From Zygnema cylindricum (taxonomy: Eukaryota > Streptophyta > Zygnematophyceae > Zygnematales > Zygnemataceae): a DNA stretch of 64,000 bases. Where the stretch lies: the NCBI GenBank assembly GCA_037447655.1, contig JBBHKE010000729.1, positions 1 to 64,000 on the forward strand, in the 5' to 3' direction. The notes under the pieces are model-generated. The model searched no databases. It saw only the letters and a program-made list of their open reading frames with translations, and had not been told where the DNA came from. The position numbers and the translations under genes were made by a program. Below are positions 18,204 through 28,815 of this stretch, one piece after another. Position 1 is the stretch's first letter. Each line of letters begins with the position of its first letter.

Positions 18204-19396
18204 TGTTGGAATTCAAGTATTTTCTATGTCTAGAGATTGCAAAATAAAAAGCAAAATAGTAGATATTGACAGCCTGCCTCTAACTCCTCCTCAAGTCCCC
18301 ACACTTGTCGCAGTCACTGAAGACTGGAGGAGGAGTTAGCCATGGCTGCCTGTGCTGTCTAGAGGGAGACAGACAGTTGTTTTATAGGGGGTTTTCCCTA
18401 AAAGGTAGTTTTGACAGAGCCAGGATTTGATCCTGGTACCTGCAATTTGTCACAACCGCGATAGCCGGTAATCTTATCCAGATAGTCTAAATTTTATTAG
18501 GTATTACTAGGTATGATGTTTATTTAAACAGTTACAATAAGACAAATTCATTTAACTAGAACTATATGCATACTGCATAGAAACAGTTGTGTAAAGTACG
18601 ACGTACGGTACGAATAGGAAATAAATACCGCGCAGTTTGTTTGACGCCGGAAAGAATACCGCGCAGGTATTTATGACGGCCACGATTGAAATCTAATTTG
18701 ATCGGACGGCCGCAAAGGATGCCAAGATCGCGGCGTACGATTTTGGCGGTTTGCGATCACCGCGATATTGAGTGACACGTGGTAACACTACATTGGATTG
18801 CGGCAACTCCGGAGATTACGGGAACAAATCCGAATATGACACGTGTCGACATTTTGGCCATGTTGTACAATGGCCGTACATAAAGTACACCGGCACTTGT
18901 ACTTTTCTCTACGATACCGTAATTTGATTGGTGCCGTACTTCAGTAGATAGAGTTTTAGAGAGGGAATAGGACTTAGATAAAATTTGGGTAGGCAGCTGC
19001 CTCTCCCAAAGAGCACCCTGTATAAATGGCAAACTTTGGCCAGCCATAACTATCAATTTACTTGACCATTTTCAGTGATTCTTTTTGTTGCGGACTCAGG
19101 GGAGTCTAGGCTACACAGGTGTGTAGTCGATCAGAGTTTTTGTCTGCCAGGGTGGCTGTATTTCTAAGAGAAAGTCAAAGTGGGTGAATGTGTCCAAATC
19201 TCATATTCTAACTTTGCATTCTGTGGTGGAACTGAGCACACAGAAAGTGTTATTTCACAGGGGTGAATCTATATTGGGGTTCTGACTGTCAAGGGGTCAG
19301 TCACTTGGGTTTATATTAACTTGGAGTCGGCACTATCTAGATTAGCTTCTTTTGGATCTGCATACTCTGAGGGCCAATGGAGGTCTCAGAGTTTCA
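18204..19396 (+). repeat. Family A LTR 2 (middle, chimeric)
   Basis: 1193 bp. Its first ~270 bases carry the LTR 3 variants (CTATGTCTAG; A at 18471), and everything from 18617 on carries LTR 1 variants. It is therefore a recombinant between the two outer LTRs. It contains the same hairpins (18280-18339; T-arm complement 18420-18436), CACGTG, GTAC and TATA motifs. Confidence 0.93.
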
Positions 19397-21365
19397 GGTT
19401 ATGGGCCCACCATCTAGGGTGCCTATGTTTGATGGAACAGACTTCACCTATTGGGAGTTTACAATGGCGGGATTGCTTTTTGAGAAACACTTATGGGGAA
19501 TTGTTTCGGGACAAGTGAGATGTCCGCCACCTGGCTTTGGAGGAGCTTACTATGGAGATTCATCTAAGGCTGCCCAGAATATCATCCGGAGCTCAGATGC
19601 AACGGAAGGTGAAGGGAAGAATCTTTCCGTGGATGGGGAAATAGGGGAGAAGGAAAAAGGGACACCTATGGTGAGGGGAGCTAGGCTCTCAGCTATGGTA
19701 CCACAGGTAAGGATTAAAACTGAAGAAAATGACAGAAAAGTATGGGAATACAAAAACACTATAGCAAAACATCTCATACTTAGATATGTGTCTAAGTCGA
19801 TAGCTATCACTCTTTTAAGTCTAACCAAGTCTTCAGAGATATGGGAAGTACTAACTCAGATTTATAAGAGTCAGACTATTCAGAGGCAGCAATTAGTAAA
19901 ACAGGAAATAGATGCCTATGTTTATAAAGGCGGTAGCATGATAGAGTTTTGCAATGATATTGTTGCGTTATATGTTGAGCTAGCTAGTGCGGAATGTGTA
20001 GAATCTGAGGAGGGTAAGATTAATACACTACTTATGAAACTCCTAAGTGAGTACGAAAGCATTATTTATCGTATGCAGGCAATGGATGGCTCCTCATGGA
20101 CTTGGAGCTTTACCATGGGGATAATTCTTCTAAGGGAAAGCACTTTGGAGCTTCGTAGGGGAAAGGACAGGGTCAATGCATTTTCAGCTGGTGGTGATTG
20201 GCGGAAGCGTGATGAGAGGAACGGCGGTGACGAGCGGAAACGTGATGAGAGGAACGGTGGTGACGAGCGGAAGCGTGATGAGAGAAAGAAAGACAAAGGT
20301 AAACCTTATCGGAACTTTGGTGGAAAGAGAGGGAGAGGAAAAGAAAGGGGAGCTTTGAAAAGGGGGGCTTGCTTCTTTTGTAGGGAACCGGGTCATTATA
20401 TGGAGGAATGCCCTTGTTTGGAAAAACTTAGAAGTTGGAATGTGGATGAGGAGGAAGTAGGGGAAGAGGAGAAAGAGGATGAAGATATTTTAGAGCTTCT
20501 CCGGATTAGTAGTATGGGGAAGAAAGAAAAGCACACAGTAATTGCACGAAGGCAACAGTGTGCTTTTGGAGGTATAAGGGAAGTAAAGAGAGAGGAGGTA
20601 CTTGAGGATGTCGAGGAGTGTAGAGTGTATGACTTAGAAATGAAAAAGTCAGCTCTAGGATCCATAAGTGAAAACGGGAAAGATAAAATTAATCAGGATA
20701 ACTTTATAGATAATAGGGAACCAGAAAACTGGTCGGAAAGGGAGACTTCAACGGATTCCGAGGAAAGGGGAGAAGTGAAACTCGAAGAGGTTTCAAAGGA
20801 TAGGGGAGAAGAGAAATATTTGATTAAAGGTTTAGGGGAGAAGAAATATTTATTGGGAATTAAATTAGAAATTAATAGTGGAAAGAATTCCATGGGAGAG
20901 AGTGAGGGAAGTTCAGAAAATGGGGTAATTATCATGGATAAAAATATGAGTACGAAAGATGTAGATCTTATGAGGAACTTAGTGGGGACTAGTGGTTTTT
21001 GGGAATATTTGGGGGTGGATGGATTTGACATCACTACTTGGTGTGACGAAGATGTGCCTGTAAAAGAGTTAGCATCTAGGTGTATGTTGCAGATTGGAAA
21101 TGGGGCTGGCTATTTGAATCGCAAGAGGGAAATCGGTTTGTGTGTGGATGAAAGAGTGATGAAGTGGATAAAATCTTTGCTCGAATTTAAGAAAAATGGG
21201 ATGTTAAATAAAATGTGTAATACAATTATCATTTCAGTTCATTTAATGCACTGTGTTAAATACTTAAGTTTTATGAAAGGAAAAGGAAAAAGAAAAAAAA
21301 AAAAGGAAAAAGGGGAGGGGATGTTTGTTTACTTGTTTGTGGAAGTTGAAAGAAAAATAAACTAG
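19377..21365 (+). CDS. Family A Gag with C-terminal RNase H remnant, copy 2
   Basis: 662 residues, identical to copy 1 except for one Gly-to-Glu difference in the TDS(G/E)ERGE stretch. Same layout: start codon inside the LTR, VMGPP across the primer site, Gag core, charged repeats, CX2CX4HX4C knuckle, RNase H remnant and basic C-terminal run. It is followed after a few bases by the polypurine tract and LTR 3. The near identity to copy 1 fits recent tandem duplication rather than independent insertion. Confidence 0.85.
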   Translation: MEVSEFQVMGPPSRVPMFDGTDFTYWEFTMAGLLFEKHLWGIVSGQVRCPPPGFGGAYYGDSSKAAQNIIRSSDATEGEGKNLSVDGEIGEKEKGTPMVRGARLSAMVPQVRIKTEENDRKVWEYKNTIAKHLILRYVSKSIAITLLSLTKSSEIWEVLTQIYKSQTIQRQQLVKQEIDAYVYKGGSMIEFCNDIVALYVELASAECVESEEGKINTLLMKLLSEYESIIYRMQAMDGSSWTWSFTMGIILLRESTLELRRGKDRVNAFSAGGDWRKRDERNGGDERKRDERNGGDERKRDERKKDKGKPYRNFGGKRGRGKERGALKRGACFFCREPGHYMEECPCLEKLRSWNVDEEEVGEEEKEDEDILELLRISSMGKKEKHTVIARRQQCAFGGIREVKREEVLEDVEECRVYDLEMKKSALGSISENGKDKINQDNFIDNREPENWSERETSTDSEERGEVKLEEVSKDRGEEKYLIKGLGEKKYLLGIKLEINSGKNSMGESEGSSENGVIIMDKNMSTKDVDLMRNLVGTSGFWEYLGVDGFDITTWCDEDVPVKELASRCMLQIGNGAGYLNRKREIGLCVDERVMKWIKSLLEFKKNGMLNKMCNTIIISVHLMHCVKYLSFMKGKGKRKKKKEKGEGMFVYLFVEVERKIN

Positions 21366-21378
21366 AAAATAAGGGGAG

Positions 21379-22571
21379 TGTTGGAATTCAAGTATTTTCT
21401 ATGTCTAGAGATTGCAAAATAAAAAGCAAAATAGTAGATATTGACAGCCTGCCTCTAACTCCTCCTCAAGTCCCCACACTTGTCGCAGTCACTGAAGACT
21501 GGAGGAGGAGTTAGCCATGGCTGCCTGTGCTGTCTAGAGGGAGACAGACAGTTGTTTTATAGGGGGTTTTCCCTAAAAGGTAGTTTTGACAGAGCCAGGA
21601 TTTGATCCTGGTACCTGCAATTTGTCACAACCGCGATAGCCGGTAATCTTATCCAGATAGTCTAAATTTTATTAGGTATTACTAGGTATGATGTTTATTT
21701 AAACAGTTACAATAAGACAAATTCATTTAACTAGAACTATATGCATACTGCATAGAAACAGTTGTGTAAAGTACGACGTACGGTACGAATACGAAATAAA
21801 TACCGCGCAGTTTGTTTGACGCCGGAAAGAATACCGCGCAGGTATTTATGACGGCCACGATTGAAATCTAATTTGATCGGACGGCCGCAAAGGATGCCGA
21901 GATCGCGGCGTACGATTTTGGCGGTTTGCGATCACCGCGATATTGAGTGACACGTGGTAACACTACATTGGATTGCAGCAACTCCGGAGATTACGGGAAC
22001 AAATCCGAATATGACACGTGTCGACATTTTGGCCATGTTGTACAATGGCCATACATAAAGTACACCGGCACCTGTACTTTTCTCTACGATACAGTAATTT
22101 GATTGGTGCCGTACTTCAGTAGATAGAGTTTTAGAGAGGGAATAGGACTTAGATAAAATTTGGGTAGGCAGCTGCCTCTCCCAGAGAGCACCCTGTATAA
22201 ATGGCAAACTTTGGCCAGCCATAACTATCAATTTACTTGACCATTTTCAGTGATTCTTTTTGTTGCGGACTCAAGGGAGTCTAGGCTACACAAGGGTGTA
22301 GTCGGTCAGAGTTTTTGTCTGCCAGGATGGCTGTCTTTCTAAGGGAAAGTCAAAGTGGGTGAATGTGTCCAAATCTCATATTCTAACTTTGCATTCTGTG
22401 GTGGAACTGAGCACACATAAAGTGTTATTTCACAGGGGTGAATCTATATTGGGGTTTTGACTGTCAAGGGGTCAGTCACTTGGGTTTATATTAACTTGGA
22501 GTCTGCACTATCTAGATTAGCTTCTTTTGGATCTGCATACTCTGAGGGCCAATGGAGGTCTCAGAGTTTCA
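21379..22571 (+). repeat. Family A LTR 3
   Basis: 1193 bp, TGTTGG to TTTCA, followed by the ACACA target duplication. It differs from LTR 2 at more than a dozen positions, all in the part after the inferred crossover, so it keeps the divergence of the original insertion. Hairpin 1 is at 21455-21514 and the T-arm complement at 21595-21611. Confidence 0.93.
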
Positions 22572-22576
22572 ACACA

Positions 22577-23194
22577 AACAGGACAACGCAACCACGATTA
22601 TATTTGATATGGTCCGTACGGACAAGGCAGCTTCTGATATTCTTAATGTGATTCTGTACAGGATAGAGCAACTGCGATAGATACGATTCTAGTAAACTTA
22701 GTGGGTAACTCAGTGGTAACTTAGTGGGTAACTCAGTGGTAGCTTAGTGGGTAACTCAGTGGTAACTTAGTGGGTAACTCAGTGGTAGCTTAGTGATAGC
22801 TCAGTGGTAGCTTAGTGATAGCTCAGTGGTAGCTTGACAGATTAGTGGTAACTTGGTGGTTTGACGTACCTCTTAAGTACACTGGTGTTGCCAGTTCAAC
22901 ACAAGTATAGGACTTAGGACTCAGAACATATTATGTATACAGTTTTTGGGAAACTTCTGAGTATTATATCTTGAGTGTTGTCAGGTCAATTGTGCTGAAA
23001 CTTTGGGAGTTGTCAGTGTTTATGCAACTCTATATTGTTATAGATTTTTTTGATGTTTGGATGCTTTTATAAGAATTGGTGAGCACTTAAGAACAACTGT
23101 TTGGTAGGATTTTTGATAGATTGTGAGAGTGTATCATGTCTACTTCTACTACTACTGCTGCTCCTCCACCTGCAACGATGGTCGTAAAACAATA
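22577..23194 (+). repeat. Element C 5' LTR, second part
   Basis: Resumes after the A insertion. At 22690-22860 it holds tandem repeats alternating GTGGGTAACTTA and GATAGCTCAGTGGTAGC-type words; the 3' LTR has fewer units (27640-27745). It includes the gag ATG at 23136 and ends at 23194 with TA instead of the expected CA (the 3' LTR keeps CA). Confidence 0.88.
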
Positions 23195-26100
23195 GGTTAT
23201 GGGCGTGTCATCAAGAATTCCTATCTTTTCCGGGGATAAGTATGTCTACTAGACGCATATGGTGGAGACACATTTTGAGAATGTCCATCTCTTGGACATA
23301 TTGGATGGTTCTCTGGATGAATGTGATCCGTCATGGTCTAAGAAAAATACGCAAGCTCGTTCGATTCTCAACTTCTGTATATCTGAGGACTTAGCTATGT
23401 CTCGGATAAAAATGAAAAAAACAATTGATATGTGGAAGTCTCTTAAAAATGATTATGAAAAAGCTAATGTCCAGGAATAACTATTATTGGCTGGAAAAAA
23501 TTGGGACTATAAGTACACTAGCGGTACAATGGCTGAATATTCTAACAAGTTTCGCATCCTTGTAGATGCACATGCTTGTGCAGGTGGGGAGTTTCCTCAG
23601 TTTGAGCAGGCAGCGTTGCTCATGAGGGGTCTCCCTCGAAGTATGAAAAGAGTATCTGATATGCTCAAACAGAAAGATAAAGCTAGCTGGAATTTACAGT
23701 TAGCTATCAATATTTTGCTAGAAGAAGAAACTACATCTAATATACTCAATGTTGAGCAGGTAGAGGCTTTTAATTTAGACTTTGAGAGGAAAAGACAGTT
23801 TAATCAGCAAAGAAATCAGTCTAATCAGTTTAGACAGTTTAATCAAGGTGGAAATAGACAATCCAACAATGCATGTTTTTATCGTAGTGAGAGAGGTCAT
23901 GGATACAAATTTTGTCCTAAGCTTAAAAAAGCTAACGATACAGGTCTATACAGGCCGGGATGGCAACAAAGTCAGTTTTACAAAAATTTCACGTGGCATA
24001 CACCTCGTGGAAATGCACTGTTTTCAGCGTTTTCATCCCTCAAGGATGAGACTCTGACATTTTCTAAGGGGGATGACACGGATCTATTTGCTATGGCGGC
24101 AGGGATGGAGGGCGCGAAAGACCTTGAATGGATAATGGATACAGGAGCGTCAGCCCACATGTGCTGGAACAAAGCCATCTTTAAAAATATGAAAACAACG
24201 CCAGAGAAAAATATTTATTATGCTTGTGGAATGAGTGTTTAGACTCGTGCTGTGGGTGATGTGTCTTTGCTAGTGGATGTGGAGGGCAAAGCAACTGAAA
24301 GGACTCTTCACAATGTCTTATTTGTGCCTGACTTTAAGAAAAATTTGTTTTCTACGTCCTTGGTAGAGAGTAAAGGCTTTGAGGTTAATTTGAAAAATGG
24401 TAAGCAGGTTGTTAGCAAAAATGGCAAAGTTGCAGTTACAGGTACTAGAGATAATAGCAAGATGTACCGAATGGATATGGCTAATACCAAGGAGAATGAT
24501 GTTCTGTACTCCGGTGTTTTTCATTCAGATGAGTTGTGGCATAAACGATTAGGCCATGTAAACTATGATAGTTTGAGAAAAATGGTCTTTGCTGGAAAAA
24601 TAGAGGGTGTCTCAATCACAGATCAGCCGGTCAAAACATGTGATGGCTGCGCTTTGGGCAAAATCCACAGACTACCATTTCCTAAAGAGATTGAGCATCG
24701 GTCCACGATACTTTTACAACAAATCCATTCGGATGTTTTTGGTCCTGCGAAGGTTCCATCTGCCGGGGGGAATGAAATATATGGTCACTTTCACAGATAA
24801 TTTCTCGAGATTTACAAAAGTTTACTTCATGAAGGAGAAGAGTGAAGTATTTGGTCACTTCAAGCACTATAAAACATATGTTGAAAAACTTCATGATTTA
24901 CCTATTTTGCAGCTCAGATCGGACAATGGTGGTGAATATACATCGAAAGAATTTGAAACCTTTTTACGCGACAAAGGTATAAGTCATCTACTGACTGTTC
25001 CATATTCACCGGAACAAAATGGGGTGTCGGAAAGACTAAATAGAACTATCACGGAGAGCTTTAGGTCGATGCTCGCAGATAAAAAAATGGATCCGAAATT
25101 TTGGGCTGAGGCTCTAAATTGTGCAGTTTATATTAAGAATAAGATAGGATCAAGATCGGTAGAATCTACTCCTTACGAGATCTGGACAGGTAGCAAACGT
25201 GATGTTAGCCATTTCAAAGTCTTTGGTAGTAAATGTTTTATCTGAGATACATCTACAGGCAGATGGAAAATGGAACCGAAGGTACTAGCGGGTATTTTGT
25301 TAGGATATGATGATCACTCAAAAGGTTACCGAGTCTTTGTGTTTGAGAGGCAAAAAATAGTTGTAGCAAGGAATATCATTGTCAAAGATGAACTAGACTC
25401 GATAGATTTATTTCAAATGACAGAGCAACAAAGGCAGCAAGAAGTATATGAGTATGTCATTTTAGATTGCATGCAAGAAATTGTCCCGCAGGTGCAACAA
25501 TCTCCGGTGGTGACTCCGGAGTCAGACTCTATCCAACTTCCTCAACAAGTTCAGTTCCAACCGGACCACCGACAGTCAATACACGCGGATCGCAACCAGC
25601 GCAATCAGCTACACACTGATCGCGACCTGCCTAACCAGCGCAATGCACGCCATCCGAAGATCTCAGCCTCAGAATTTCCGGGGGGAAGAAGATCCAGCAA
25701 CCGCCTTTTAGCAAGCTCTCACTTTGCCTACTTGGCAGCCTCAGGGGAGCCCTTGACCATCCAAGAGGCCTTCTCATCACCAGAGCGAAATCACTAGATC
25801 GAGGCAGCAAACGACGAAATAAAGTCCATCATGGAGGCTCAAACATGAGAGCTTGTGAACCTTCCTCCGGAGCGAAAAGCTATCGGCAGCAAATGGGTAT
25901 TGAAGGTGAAGTTAAATCCCACAACACCATTGAACGTTATAAGGCCAGACTTGTGGTAAAGGGGTATAATCAAAAGGAAGGAATCGATTTTGAAAAAACA
26001 TTTTCTTCGGTTGTAAGATTTCCGACAGTTAGGATTTTGCTCTCTCTAGCTGCTATAGAAGATATGGAAATACACCAGATGGATGTAAAGACAACCTTTT

Positions 26101-27321
26101 TGCATAGAGAACTAGAATAGACCATTTACATGCAGCAGCCTGAAAAGTACGTGGAACCTGGAAAAGAGCACTTAGTATGCAAGTTGCTAAAATCTCTGTA
26201 CCGCCTAAAATAGGCCCCTAGACAGTGGAATCTGAAGCTTGATGAATACTTGACTAGCTTAGGATTTCAAAGGATAAGTTCTGATCACTCTGTCTACATT
26301 CTAAAAGGTGATTACGGGATAGTGTATATAGCGGTGTATGTAGATGATTTACTATTAATTAGCAAATCAATGGTTAAAATTAACAAAATCAAAACTGCTC
26401 TAAACTCACGGTTCGAGATGAAAGACCTCGGTGAGGCAAAATATATTTTGGGTATTCAGGTAGAGAGGGAAAAAAATAAGAAAGTAATAAAATTGACTCA
26501 AAAGGAGGCTATTGGAAACATGTTAGATGAGTATGGAATGCGGGGGGCAAAAGGATGTCTAACTCCAATGGAGGTTCGGCAAAAGTTAGAGGGAGAAGAG
26601 ACAAAACCAGGTGTCATTGTTAGCGAGTATTTAGAATCAAGGGAGAATGATTCTTTGACACAAATACCTTACAGACTGATAGTGGGAAGCTTAATATATT
26701 TCATGAATTGTACCCGTCCTGACATTGCTGCAGCAGTCAAGGTATTGAGCACGAGTCTAGAGAATTCGAGAAAATCTGACTTTGATGCAGTAAGGAGAGT
26801 CTTAAGATATTTGGCCAAAACCAAAGACCTCAAACTCACACTAGGCGGAGGAGAAGTGAAACTGCAAACGTGGAGTGATGCAAGCTATGTCGACATGCCA
26901 AGCCGGAAATCCACCACGGGATTCGTTCTACAAGTTGGAAACGGTACTTGCTGCAGGAGCAGCAAACGTCAAAAGGTGACAGCACACTCGACAATGGAGT
27001 CAGAATATATGGCAGCAAGCTCGGCCCTCAAAGAACTCTTGTGGGTAAAATCCATGTTACAAAAACTAGGATACATGCAAGTTGGTCCACAGATGATCTA
27101 GTGTGATAACCAGGCTGCCATTACCATTGCTTCCAACCCGAGTCATCACTTCAAAAGCAAGCACATGGATGTACGATTACAATTTGTAAGAGAAAAAGCG
27201 TTCTCTAGAGTGATTAAATTATGTTATTTGTCAGATGCAATATGATTGCTGATATGCTCACTTAAGCTCTTCCTGCTCGTAAGCTGAAGTATTGTAGGGA
27301 CGCAGTGGGATTAAGTGAATA
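23136..27321 (+). pseudogene. Element C gag-pol (copia order), degenerate
   Basis: Gag-pol polyprotein: Gag with a degenerate knuckle (CFYRSERGHGYKFC, second Cys lost, near 23872); protease with MDTGASAHM (near 24138); integrase with HKRLGH and CDGCALGK zinc residues, then the DNGGEYTS and SPEQNGVSER core; reverse transcriptase with QMDVKTTFLH and YVDD (near 26335); RNase H with TWSDASY, STMESEYMA and CDNQAA. Disabling stops are seen near 23192, 23250, 23478, 24241, 25243, 25796, 26118, 26210 and 27100, with frameshifts near 24775 and 25900. The first stop is created by the LTR-end CA-to-TA change, because the frame reads across the LTR junction. No integrity remains, but the family is certain. 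Confidence 0.92.
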
Positions 27322-27482
27322 GTTGAATTGCTGCACTGCTATACTGCCACTCTACAATAAGTCCACCATTGAGATGTAGTGGGACTGGGTGACTTGCTAA
27401 TTGCTATATTGCTATGCTGCGATGCTGCGCTAGTTTATCACCGGAGCTGCGCTTGTATACTGAGTCTAAAGCTTTAGGGGAG

Positions 27483-28103
27483 TGTTATCTTTTGGAAAGC
27501 TTTCAGCCTCAGAGCAGCGCAGCAGCTATACACCAGCAGACCAACGCAGCAGCGAAGCTACAACACAGACAAGACAACGCAGCGTCTCATATTTTCAATG
27601 TGATCTGTGCAGGATAGAGCAACTGCGATAGATACGATTCTAGAAAACTTAGTGGGTAACTTAGTGGTAACTTAGTTGGTAAGTCTGTGGTAGCTTAGTG
27701 ATAGCTCAGTGGTAGCTTGACTGATTAGTGGTAGCTTAGTGGTTTGACGTACCTCTCAAGTACACTGGTGTTGCCAGTTCAACACAAGTATAAGACTTAG
27801 GACTCAAGACATTTTATGTATCCAGACTTCCAAGTAGTAAACTGCAGACAGTTTTTGGGAAACTTCTGAGTATTATATCTTGAGTGTTGTCGGGTCAACT
27901 GTGCTGAAACTTTGGGAGTTGTCAGTGTTTATGCTCCTCTATATTTTGATACAGTTTTGTGAGGTTTGGATGCTTTTATAAGAATTGGTGAGCACTTGAG
28001 AACAGTTGTTTGGTAGGATTATTGATCGCTTTTGAGAGTGTATCATGTCTACTTCTACTACTCCTTTTGCTCTTCCACCTGCACCGGTGGTCGTAGAACA
28101 ACA
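27483..28103 (+). repeat. Element C 3' LTR
   Basis: Starts TGTTATCTTTTGGAAAGC after AAGCTTTAGGGGAG (polypurine tract) and ends GAACAACA, followed by the CGCCT duplication. It contains the uninterrupted ACACA target of the A array (near 27568) and the shorter version of the GTGGTAGC repeats. Confidence 0.9.
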
Positions 28104-28802
28104 CGCCTCAAAAACTCTAATTCTTTGAACCTCTACTCAGAGCTACATACTTCTAAACCCAAGACGTATGAGAGGACTGTACAGTACAAAAAGCTATAGT
28201 GGTCGGTGTACTTTTTGTACGGCTATTGTACGACATGGCTTTTCTGGTTGAGGCCTATCAGCTTGGGAGCCATGGTTCCTCCTCTTGTGTTCTCCGCTGG
28301 CTAACAATATGTCGCCACAAGGCATTACGTGACATTGTATTTGAAAGCCGCCAAAAGTTTATTCCGGTTTGGCGGCGTGAATGTCGACCATCGGATCACG
28401 CTAATTTGTGGGGTCTGATTCGCGTCTTTTGATTTCGTACATTTATATGTACATCGTCGTTTGTTCATGCCGTTAAATGAATTAGCCGACGAAATACCTA
28501 TTGCGCCCCGTATGTGTATCGTTTCTTTCTACAACTTAGGGGATAAGGTGAAAGGCGATTCCGTACGGCGGTTACCTGGGAGAAACTAGGATCGAATCCC
28601 AAACAGACTGCCTAACTTTTGTTAAGGACCGATCCTCCTTCTCCATTGGTCTGTCTCTCTATCTGCCTAAGGCAGCCATAGGTGCTGTGAGTCCTCAGTG
28701 AATACGACAAGTATGTGAGACCTCATTGACTACGACAAGTATGAGGGCTCACTAACATCACAGAATAACAAAAGATAGACATACAAAAAACCTTTTTCAA
28801 CA
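28104..28802 (-). repeat. Element B 3' LTR, proximal part
   Basis: Continuation of 14431-14687 after element C. It includes a GTAC palindrome (28183-28222), the B-box-like GGATCGAATCC (28589-28599), a CAGTGAATACGACAAGTATG hairpin-loop relative, and the LTR start (TCAACA on plus at 28797-28802). It abuts the polypurine tract complement, ATCCCTTTATTTTT. Confidence 0.85.
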
Positions 28803-28815
28803 ATCCCTTTATTTT

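Larger units (their letters stand above)
14800..22571 (+). mobile_element. Family A tandem array: LTR-gag-LTR-gag-LTR
   Basis: Non-autonomous LTR element present as two interiors sharing a middle LTR, flanked by an exact ACACA duplication (14795-14799 and 22572-22576). LTRs are 14800-16221, 18204-19396 and 21379-22571; interiors are 16222-18203 and 19397-21378 (1982 bp each, almost identical). Each interior holds only one gag-type reading frame. A purine-rich tract, AAAATAAGGGGAG, precedes the second and third LTRs, as a polypurine tract should. The whole sits in the 5' LTR of element C. Confidence 0.95.
14688..28103 (+). mobile_element. Copia-type LTR retrotransposon C, inserted in the LTR of B
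   Basis: Plus-strand Ty1/copia element flanked by an exact CGCCT duplication (14683-14687 and 28104-28108). The 5' LTR is 14688-14799 plus 22577-23194, split by a family-A array; the 3' LTR is 27483-28103. The interior carries gag, protease, integrase, reverse transcriptase and RNase H in copia order, with many stops. The uninterrupted 3' LTR preserves the empty site for the A insertion (27568-27575 region), which confirms the nesting order. Confidence 0.93.

Noticed and set aside
14800-21378. Tandem array as a pure assembly duplication
   Set aside because: Not excluded, but the chimeric variant pattern in LTR 2, the LTR 1-only duplication and the one-residue difference between interiors argue for real recombination.
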